From Pseudomonas putida (GTDB taxonomy: Bacteria; Pseudomonadota; Gammaproteobacteria; Pseudomonadales; Pseudomonadaceae), in NCBI RefSeq assembly GCF_001941965.1, contig NZ_MKZO01000025.1, positions 62,001-126,000 of the forward strand: a stretch of 64,000 bases of DNA. Direction: 5' to 3'. Under the pieces are notes generated by a model. That model did not search any database and had not been told where the DNA came from. It saw only the letters and a list, made by a program, of their open reading frames with translations. Numbering within the stretch: the stretch's first letter is position 1; the number at the start of each line of letters is the position of its first letter. A program made the position numbers and the translations under genes. Positions 36,157 through 42,450 of the stretch are shown here, one piece after another.

Positions 36157-36190
36157 CCGCGCTTTGGTGCGGGCCTCACCACGACGGTGC
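36157..36190 (+). promoter_or_regulatory. NtrC-like enhancer sites upstream of nasA
   Basis: Two adjacent sequences resemble the NtrC consensus GCACCA-N3-TGGTGC: GCCGCG-CTT-TGGTGC (36157-36171, one good half) and TCACCA-CGA-CGGTGC (36176-36190, two mismatches). They lie about 210 bp before the predicted start, with a REP doublet in between. Confidence 0.45.
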
Positions 36191-36242
36191 AGCTTTACGC
36201 GGGTCCTTGGGGCTAGTCATGACGTTTGTGCTCGCCACGGAC

Positions 36243-36332
36243 CCTGTAGGAGCTGGCTTGCCAGCGATAGGGCCAGACCTGAAAACATCGTTGCCCGGGC
36301 TGGCCTCATCGCTGGCAAGCCAGCTCCCACAG
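36243..36332. repeat. REP doublet inside the nasA control region
   Basis: Inverted GTRGGAGCTGGCTTGCCAGC pair of about 90 bp between the NtrC-like sites and the -24/-12 promoter of nasA. Confidence 0.9.
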
Positions 36333-36370
36333 TGGTCCGCGTTGCTCTGAGTGCCGGCTTGCGAACAATC

Positions 36371-36386
36371 TGGCGCGCCCCTTGCT
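36371..36386 (+). promoter_or_regulatory. sigma54 (-24/-12) promoter of nasA
   Basis: TGGCGCGCCCCTTGCT closely matches the consensus TGGCACG-N4-TTGCT. The invariant GG (36372-36373) and GC (36384-36385) are spaced by exactly 10 bases. The predicted start is near 36397, directly before the leader hairpin. Confidence 0.8.
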
Positions 36387-36400
36387 TTACCTGCGTATCA

Positions 36401-36490
36401 GGCAATCAACGTCGATTGCCCCGTTCACGACAAAGGCGCCGTGCTGCTCCCCCTGATCCTTCAGGCCGGAGCGGCAGGGCGCCTTTTTGT
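36401..36490 (+). promoter_or_regulatory. nasA leader: hexaloop hairpin plus intrinsic terminator (ANTAR antitermination type)
   Basis: A 7-bp stem closes the six-base loop AACGTC (36401-36420), with A at loop position 1 and G at position 4 as in ANTAR-protein targets. It is followed by a long terminator hairpin (AAGGCGCC...GGGCGCCTT, 36433-36485) with a T-run, all before the nasA start at 36522. The identical loop occurs in the nirB leader. It fits NasR/NasT-mediated antitermination in response to nitrate or nitrite. Confidence 0.82.
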
Positions 36491-36521
36491 TTTTGCGCAG
36501 TAAGGCAGGGGAGTCAGGGCC

Positions 36522-39500
36522 ATGACCAGCACGACGGTGCGCAGTGTCTGTCCGTATTGCGGTGTCGGTTGCGGCATCGTCATGAGCGTGACCGACAACA
36601 GGGTGACCAAGGTCAGCGGTGACAAGCAGCACCCGAGCAATTTCGGCCGCCTGTGCACCAAGGGCCTGAGTTGCCATCAGCCGCTGCGCGACTCCGGGCG
36701 CATGGAGTGGGCCTGGCTGCGCGACCAGCGCCAGCGCGATCCGGTACGCCTGGGGATGGACAAGGCCATCGAACAGACCGCCCGGCGCCTGCGGGACATT
36801 ATCGACACCCACGGCGCGGATGCCTTTGCCCTGTACGTCTCCGGGCAGATGTCGCTGGAGGCCCAGTACCTCGCCAACAAACTGGTGAAGGGCTATATCC
36901 GCAGCCGTCATATCGAATCCAACTCGCGCCTGTGCATGGCCAGTGCCGGCAGCGGCTACAAGCTGTCCCTGGGCGCCGACGGGCCGCCGGGCAGCTACCA
37001 GGATTTCGACCGCGCCGAGGTGTTCTTCGTGATCGGCGCGAACATGGCCGACTGTCACCCGATCCTTTTCCTGCGCCTGCTCGACCGGCTCAAGGCCGGC
37101 GCCAAACTGATCGTGGTCGACCCACGGCGCAGCGCCACGGCGGACAAGGCCGACCTGTTCCTGCAGGTCCGTCCCGGCACCGACATGGCGCTGCTCAACG
37201 GCCTGCTGCACTTGCTGCTGGAGAACGGCCACACCGACAACGCCTTCATCGAACGCTACACCGAGGGCTGGGACGAGCTGCCAGCCTTCCTCGCCGACTA
37301 CACCCCGGCACGGGTCGCAGACATCACCGGCTTGAGCGAGGCCGCCATCCGCCAGGCCGCCGCCCTGATCGGTGGTGCGAAGGACTGGATGAGCTGCTGG
37401 ACCATGGGCCTGAACCAGAGCATCCACGGTACCTGGCACAGCAATGCACTGTGCAACCTGCACCTGGCCACCGGCGCCATCTGCCGCCCGGGCAGCGGTC
37501 CTTTCTCCCTGACCGGCCAGCCCAATGCCATGGGCGGACGGGAAATGGGCTACATGGGGCCGGGACTGCCCGGACAGCGTTCGGCGCTGGTCGAGGCTGA
37601 TCGCCAGTTCATCGAAAAGCTTTGGAGACTCCCCGTCGGCAGCCTGCGCGCCGAGGCGGGCGAGGGCACCATCGGCCTGTTCGAGCAGATGGCGGCGGGG
37701 CAGGTGAAGGCGTGCTGGATCATCTGCAGCAACCCGGTGGCCAGCGTTTCCAACCGGCAGAACGTGATCGACGGGCTGCGCAAGGCAGAGCTGGTGATCA
37801 GCCAGGACGCCTTCCTCGACACGGAAACCAACCGCTACGCCGACATCCTCTTGCCGGCCGCGCTGTGGGCCGAATCCGAAGGGGTGATGATCAATTCCGA
37901 GCGCAACCTGACCCTGACCGCCAAGGCTGTGGACGCACCGGGCGAAAGCCTCGCGGATTGGCAGATCATTGCCCGGGTGGCCTGCGCCATGGGCTATGCG
38001 GAGGGTTTCAGCTACGCCAGTGCCGACGAAGTCTTCGACGAAATCCGCGAGGCCTGGAACCCCGCCACCGGCTACGACCTGCGAGGCCTGGACTACGCAA
38101 AACTACGCGCCGGTCCACAGCAGTGGCCCTTCGAGCCGGGCCGCAGCGAGGCGCGCAGTCCGCTGCGCTACATCAACAACGGCCTGAGCCAGAACCTGCG
38201 GGAAAACGCCGACGGCGAGCGCCCGGCGATCACCTTCGCCACCGCATCCGGCAAGGCGCGCTTCTTCGCCCGTCCGTGGCTGCCGCCGGCCGAGCTGCCG
38301 GACGAATCCTACCCCCTGGTGCTCAATACCGGACGGGTCCAGCACCAGTGGCACACCCTGACCAAGACCGGCAAGGTCGCCAGCCTGAACAAGCTGGAGC
38401 CGGGTCCGTTCCTGGAGATCCATCCGGACGATGCCGCCGCCCTCGGCATTGCCGAGAAGGACCAGGTGCAGGTCCGCTCGCGTCGCGGTCAGGCGGTGTT
38501 GCCGGCGCGGATCAATACCCGGGTGATGCCGGGCAACTGCTTTGCCCCGTTCCACTGGAACGACCTGTATGGCGAGCAACTGGCGATCAACGCCGTGACC
38601 AGCGATGCGGTGGACCCGATCTCGCTGCAACCGGCTTTCAAGCACTGCGCCGTGGCCCTGACCCGGGTTGGCGGTGAACGAATCGATGCCCTTGAACTGA
38701 ACCCTGCCCTCCCCGAGGAGACCCGGCCGATGCCCACCGACACCCTGCGCAAGGCCCTCGGCCTGGGCGCGCCGCCCGCCATGGCCCTGGCCGAGAGCGA
38801 GCAGCAGTATCTCCACGGTTTCCTGCAAGGACTCGGCGCCGCCCAGCCGCACGGCGTACCGGTGTTGCCGGCGAGTGCGCCGCTGGCGCTGGAGCGGCGG
38901 CTGTTTATCGATGGGTTGCTGGCGGGCGTCTATTCGCGCGCCGAGCCGGCCAGCTTGCCGGCGCTGGTGGAAACGCCCCGGCATCTGGTGCTCTGGGCCT
39001 CGCAGACCGGCAACAGCCAGGCCCTGGCCGAACGCTGCGCCAGTCATCTGCGCGAGGCCGGCCTGACGGTGCAACTGGAGTGCATGGAAGCTGCCCAGCC
39101 GGCGCAGGTCGGCACGGCGGCGAGCCTGCTGCTGATCACCAGTACCTTTGGCGATGGCGAAGCACCGGACAGCGCCGCGGCGTTCTGGCAGTCGCTGCAG
39201 GGCGAGGCCGCGGACTGGGCGAAACGGCCTTACGCGGTGCTGGCTTTGGGCGATTCCAGCTACGACCAGTTCTGTGGATTCGGACGCAGGCTGGACCAGC
39301 GCATGGCCGAGCTGGGCGGCCAGCGCTTGCTGGAGCGGGTGGACTGCGAGCCGGACTTCGACGAGCCCTTCGCCGGGTGGTTGCAGGCGCTGACGGCCAA
39401 GCTGGCGCAGGCGCCGGTCGCATTGACCGCGGTGGAGAAACCGGCGTTCGGCAAACAGACTCCGCTCCCCGCGCGACTGCTGGAAAACCGCCTGCTCAAT

Positions 39501-40511
39501 GGACCGGGGGCGAGCAAGGAAACCCGGCAAATCGTCTTCGATCTGGGCGACAGCGGCATGAGCTATCAGGCGGGCGATGCCCTTGGGGTGTGGCCGCGCA
39601 ACTGTCCGGAGCTGGTGGCCGAGTTCCTGCGTTGCTCCGGTCTGGATGGCAGTGCCGAGGTCGATTGTAAAGGACCGATGCCCCTGGCGACCGCGTTGAC
39701 CGAGCACCTGGATGTCACCCGCATCACTCCGCAGATCTTGCAGAAAATCGACGGTCTGCCCACGGACAAGGCCGCGCTGAACGACTGGCTGTGGGGCCGG
39801 CAACTGGTGGACCTGCTGGCCGAGTTTCCGTTGAAGTTGTCCCAGGCCGAATGGCTGACACTGCTCAAACCGTTGCAGCCGCGCCTGTACTCCATCAGCT
39901 CCAGCCCGAAGCGGCACCCGACGCAGGTGCACCTGACCCTGTCCACCGTGCGTTATGGTCAGCGCAAGGGTGTGTGTTCCAGCTTCCTCGCCGATCGCGC
40001 GCAGGACCTGAAGGTCGCGATCTTCCCGCAGCCTTCGGCGAGCTTTCGTTTGCCGCAGAACGATGAGCTGCCGGTGATCATGATCGGTCCGGGCACCGGG
40101 ATCGCGCCGTTCCGCGGGTTTCTCCAGGAGCGGGAAGGGCGCGGGGCCAAGGGGCGCAACTGGCTGTTCTTTGGCGAGCAGCGTGAGGCCTGTGATTTCT
40201 ACTACCGTGACGAACTGATGGCATGGCGCGAGAGTGGCTTGCTGACCCGGCTGGACACGGCGTTCTCGCGGGACCAGGAGGAGAAGATCTATGTGCAGCA
40301 GCGCATGCAGGAGCAAGGCGCGGAGTTGTGGCGCTGGTTGCAGGAGGGGGCGTTTTTCTATGTGTGCGGGGATGCTGCGCGGATGGCCAAGGATGTGGAT
40401 GCGGCGCTGAAGGCGGTGGTGGCGGAGCATGGCGGGATGAGTGCCGATGAGGCGGCGGCGTATGTGGCGCAAATGGGGAAGGACAAGCGGTATCTGCGGG
40501 ATGTGTACTGA
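36522..40511 (+). CDS. nasA: assimilatory nitrate reductase fused to CysJ-like flavoprotein reductase
   Basis: A 1329-residue fusion. The N-terminal 4Fe-4S site uses Cys10, Cys13, Cys17 and Cys45 (VCPYCGVGC, then GRLCTKG). The molybdopterin oxidoreductase body extends to about residue 740, with molybdopterin-binding blocks such as VLNTGRVQHQWHTLTKTGKV. From about residue 821 a flavodoxin domain begins (LVLWASQTGNSQALAE). An FAD domain follows (PRLYSISSSPK), then an NAD(P)-binding domain (IMIGPGTGIAPFRGFLQER from about residue 1187), and the CysJ-like C-terminus KRYLRDVY. One polypeptide can thus take electrons from NAD(P)H through FAD and FMN to the molybdenum centre and reduce nitrate to nitrite. 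It is expressed from a sigma54 promoter with an attenuating leader. Confidence 0.93.
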   Translation: MTSTTVRSVCPYCGVGCGIVMSVTDNRVTKVSGDKQHPSNFGRLCTKGLSCHQPLRDSGRMEWAWLRDQRQRDPVRLGMDKAIEQTARRLRDIIDTHGADAFALYVSGQMSLEAQYLANKLVKGYIRSRHIESNSRLCMASAGSGYKLSLGADGPPGSYQDFDRAEVFFVIGANMADCHPILFLRLLDRLKAGAKLIVVDPRRSATADKADLFLQVRPGTDMALLNGLLHLLLENGHTDNAFIERYTEGWDELPAFLADYTPARVADITGLSEAAIRQAAALIGGAKDWMSCWTMGLNQSIHGTWHSNALCNLHLATGAICRPGSGPFSLTGQPNAMGGREMGYMGPGLPGQRSALVEADRQFIEKLWRLPVGSLRAEAGEGTIGLFEQMAAGQVKACWIICSNPVASVSNRQNVIDGLRKAELVISQDAFLDTETNRYADILLPAALWAESEGVMINSERNLTLTAKAVDAPGESLADWQIIARVACAMGYAEGFSYASADEVFDEIREAWNPATGYDLRGLDYAKLRAGPQQWPFEPGRSEARSPLRYINNGLSQNLRENADGERPAITFATASGKARFFARPWLPPAELPDESYPLVLNTGRVQHQWHTLTKTGKVASLNKLEPGPFLEIHPDDAAALGIAEKDQVQVRSRRGQAVLPARINTRVMPGNCFAPFHWNDLYGEQLAINAVTSDAVDPISLQPAFKHCAVALTRVGGERIDALELNPALPEETRPMPTDTLRKALGLGAPPAMALAESEQQYLHGFLQGLGAAQPHGVPVLPASAPLALERRLFIDGLLAGVYSRAEPASLPALVETPRHLVLWASQTGNSQALAERCASHLREAGLTVQLECMEAAQPAQVGTAASLLLITSTFGDGEAPDSAAAFWQSLQGEAADWAKRPYAVLALGDSSYDQFCGFGRRLDQRMAELGGQRLLERVDCEPDFDEPFAGWLQALTAKLAQAPVALTAVEKPAFGKQTPLPARLLENRLLNGPGASKETRQIVFDLGDSGMSYQAGDALGVWPRNCPELVAEFLRCSGLDGSAEVDCKGPMPLATALTEHLDVTRITPQILQKIDGLPTDKAALNDWLWGRQLVDLLAEFPLKLSQAEWLTLLKPLQPRLYSISSSPKRHPTQVHLTLSTVRYGQRKGVCSSFLADRAQDLKVAIFPQPSASFRLPQNDELPVIMIGPGTGIAPFRGFLQEREGRGAKGRNWLFFGEQREACDFYYRDELMAWRESGLLTRLDTAFSRDQEEKIYVQQRMQEQGAELWRWLQEGAFFYVCGDAARMAKDVDAALKAVVAEHGGMSADEAAAYVAQMGKDKRYLRDVY

Positions 40512-40523
40512 GAGTCAAGTCAC

Positions 40524-40596
40524 AGGCTTCAAGCCGCAAGCGGTGGCGCGGAACGCTTTTTCTCGCCGCTTGAGGCTTGAGGCCGGCCTCAAGCTG
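40524..40596. repeat. interspersed palindromic repeat, AGGCTTCAAGCCGCAAGC type
   Basis: CAGGCTTCAAGCCGCAAGCG and GCCGCTTGAGGCTTGAGGCC form an imperfect inverted repeat after nasA. The last codons and stop of the abiEii-type gene lie inside it. Related to the elements at 2844 and 30880. Confidence 0.7.
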
Positions 40597-41641
40597 GATG
40601 GTTGAGTAGTCGTTCTGCCACCGCAGCGAACGAGGCGTAGCACGTCTGGAAATCCGGTTTGTCCGTTGAGTAAAGCAATGGCTTCAGACGATATTCGAAG
40701 TTCTCCCTGAGTCCTTCGTGGGTGGCAGCATTGGCCAGGGCACGTCGAAGTACTGCATAGGGATCCTGGTCAAATTCAGGATGCTGCCGTTGAAACTCTT
40801 CCACATCCTTGGCGACCAGCGCAGCGAATACCTGGCACGCAGGCTCGATGGCATCGGGCTGGCTTTCGGCGATACGCCAAACATCGTAAACGTGACGCAC
40901 CAGCGCGGTATCGAATGTCCCGCGTTGATGCCCATCCCAGTTCCAGGCGCAGCGATGCAGCAGTGATAACACCTTCTCGCCTAGCGTCTCCGCTACGCTG
41001 ATGCAGGTCATCGAGAAGCGTTCGGGTGCTTCGCGAGGGATGAAGTCGTCAAGCATGTAACCCATTTCACGTGCCTCGCCAGCCAGCACCGGAGGACGGT
41101 GAATCAGCTCAAGCTTGAGCTGGGGGCGGAGTGCACCGGAGGTGTCCTGGAAATGCGCACCGTATGAAACCAGCAGGCAGTGATAGCGTCGGCTATCCCG
41201 CATGATCGGGTTTTCTTCGTTGTCATGAACGACACATTGAAAGCCCATCTCGGCCAAGCGGCGCTCGATTTCTTCCTGCAAATCCTTCAACCGCCCGCGG
41301 TTTCCCTTGTCTCCCAGGCTATAACCTTCCGGTACTTCTTCCAGCACAACCTTGATATCGATGTCTTCGGACATTCGCTCAATCAGGCCGTGTGCTTTCG
41401 AAAGGCAGGTGCCACCTGCGAAAACCAGGCGCGTAGCTACATCAATAGAGGCTGGGGCAGGGTCCCCTTTACGACGATCCCGCTGACGTGCGGTATCTAC
41501 CATCTCGATTTGAGCTAGAGCGCGAAGTGCGTCAGTGATGTGCTGGTCCTTCTCAGCCACTGCTGGTGGGAGATCACCCAACATCCCCGCAGTAGCAGCA
41601 TCTTCGATATCAGATCGAAGCGCGTCTGGAATTTTTTTCAT
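40589..41641 (-). CDS. AbiEii-type nucleotidyltransferase toxin
   Basis: A 350-residue protein with the nucleotidyltransferase signature of AbiEii toxins: LVFAGGTCLSKAHGLIERMS followed by EDIDIKV, where the paired Asp residues would bind metal. Further family-like blocks are YEVDYPH-equivalent QLKLELIHRPP and the C-terminal helical part. AbiE systems are type IV toxin-antitoxin and phage abortive-infection pairs in which AbiEii transfers nucleotides to target RNAs. The partner lies upstream and overlaps it by 32 bp. The pair runs against the flanking nitrogen operons and has lower GC, consistent with acquisition. Confidence 0.88.
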   Translation of the reverse strand: MKKIPDALRSDIEDAATAGMLGDLPPAVAEKDQHITDALRALAQIEMVDTARQRDRRKGDPAPASIDVATRLVFAGGTCLSKAHGLIERMSEDIDIKVVLEEVPEGYSLGDKGNRGRLKDLQEEIERRLAEMGFQCVVHDNEENPIMRDSRRYHCLLVSYGAHFQDTSGALRPQLKLELIHRPPVLAGEAREMGYMLDDFIPREAPERFSMTCISVAETLGEKVLSLLHRCAWNWDGHQRGTFDTALVRHVYDVWRIAESQPDAIEPACQVFAALVAKDVEEFQRQHPEFDQDPYAVLRRALANAATHEGLRENFEYRLKPLLYSTDKPDFQTCYASFAAVAERLLNHPA

Positions 41642-42029
41642 ACGCTAAAGTGCTGTTCCCTACCTTGACCTTCCGCGAGATGCGCCGACGCCCGGTGTTG
41701 ATCGTCGCGCCCATTGGAATCTGGGTCGACTTGCCGCTGTTGTACTCCGCGACCAGCGAACTGGGCTCCACACAAATATTGAGCTTGCTGAACAGTTCGG
41801 CAGCGATCATCTCCAGAGTCCCGGCCGGTGTTGGCAGGCCTGTGAATTTATTGATGCGGGTTTTGGCAAATGCGCCTTTGCTCACGCGTACGAGCCTGCC
41901 TTCTGCGACAAAACGCGCCAGCACTCGCCCGATTTGAGAGTCACTGGCCATGCTCGCGAAGTCCGAGCGCAAGACCACCAAGCCCGCACGCTGCGTGATG
42001 GAGCGAACCATCCGGTCTTCGAGTTTCAT
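41610..42029 (-). CDS. AbiEi-like antitoxin (DUF6088-type)
   Basis: A 139-residue protein with a winged-helix N-terminus (VLRSDFASMASDSQIGRVL, ARFVAEGRLVRVSKGAFAKT) typical of AbiEi/DUF6088 antitoxins. These bind their own promoter and counter the AbiEii toxin. Its C-terminus is basic (RRRISRKVKVGNSTLAYEK). The coding end overlaps the toxin start by 32 bp. The upstream 150 bp is AT-rich, unlike the rest of the window, and should hold the promoter; no textbook -35/-10 pair stands out. Confidence 0.82.
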   Translation of the reverse strand: MKLEDRMVRSITQRAGLVVLRSDFASMASDSQIGRVLARFVAEGRLVRVSKGAFAKTRINKFTGLPTPAGTLEMIAAELFSKLNICVEPSSLVAEYNSGKSTQIPMGATINTGRRRISRKVKVGNSTLAYEKNSRRASI

Positions 42030-42214
42030 AAGGTGCCCCCACTACAGCTAAAAATAACAAGGTCACTCTACTCCTCGATTTCAATTTCATCCACTATTCA
42101 AAGGGGGTTTATCCTGCAAAGACTGCGCATAAATGCATAGATATTGTATTCATGCTGGATCTTTCGCCTTAGCAGGCACACCATCAGGAAACATGCTCCA
42201 AAACGGTGATTCCC

Positions 42215-42229
42215 GCACCACCATGGTTC
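42215..42229 (+). promoter_or_regulatory. NtrC-like enhancer site upstream of nirB
   Basis: GCACCA-CCA-TGGTTC differs by one base from the NtrC consensus GCACCA-N3-TGGTGC. Its centre lies about 88 bp before the predicted start of the sigma54 promoter, a typical position. Confidence 0.7.
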
Positions 42230-42282
42230 AGAAAACCACCCCCTTAACCCCGAAATCCCCTGAAATCACGCCCCGCCAGCAC

Positions 42283-42300
42283 TTGGCACAGTCCCTGCTT
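42283..42300 (+). promoter_or_regulatory. sigma54 (-24/-12) promoter of nirBD
   Basis: TTGGCACAGTCCCTGCTT has GG at 42285-42286 and GC at 42297-42298, exactly 10 bases apart. The predicted start is near 42310, just before the leader hairpin. Confidence 0.8.
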
Positions 42301-42321
42301 TTACATTTCCACAACGTCCTC

Positions 42322-42408
42322 GGTGGTCAACGTCGATCACCTCTCGGGACCATAACGATCAAGACCAGGCAAAGGCGCCTGGAGCTTCGGCTCCAGGCGC
42401 CTTTTTTT
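42322..42408 (+). promoter_or_regulatory. nirB leader: hexaloop hairpin plus intrinsic terminator (ANTAR antitermination type)
   Basis: A 7-bp stem (one G-U pair) closes the loop AACGTC (42322-42341), the same six bases as in the nasA leader. It is followed by a 12-bp GC-rich stem with a TTCG tetraloop (42374-42401) and a T-run. The terminator stands 43 bases before the nirB start, so expression needs read-through. Confidence 0.85.
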
Positions 42409-42450
42409 GTGTTTTTTTTGGGGCACGCCCCACACCGTGAGGAACCGCGC

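Noticed and set aside
42133..42450. N-terminal extension of NirB by 106 codons
   Set aside because: The extension would cross the NtrC-like site, sigma54 promoter, leader hairpin and terminator. The ATG at 42451 matches the family N-terminus.
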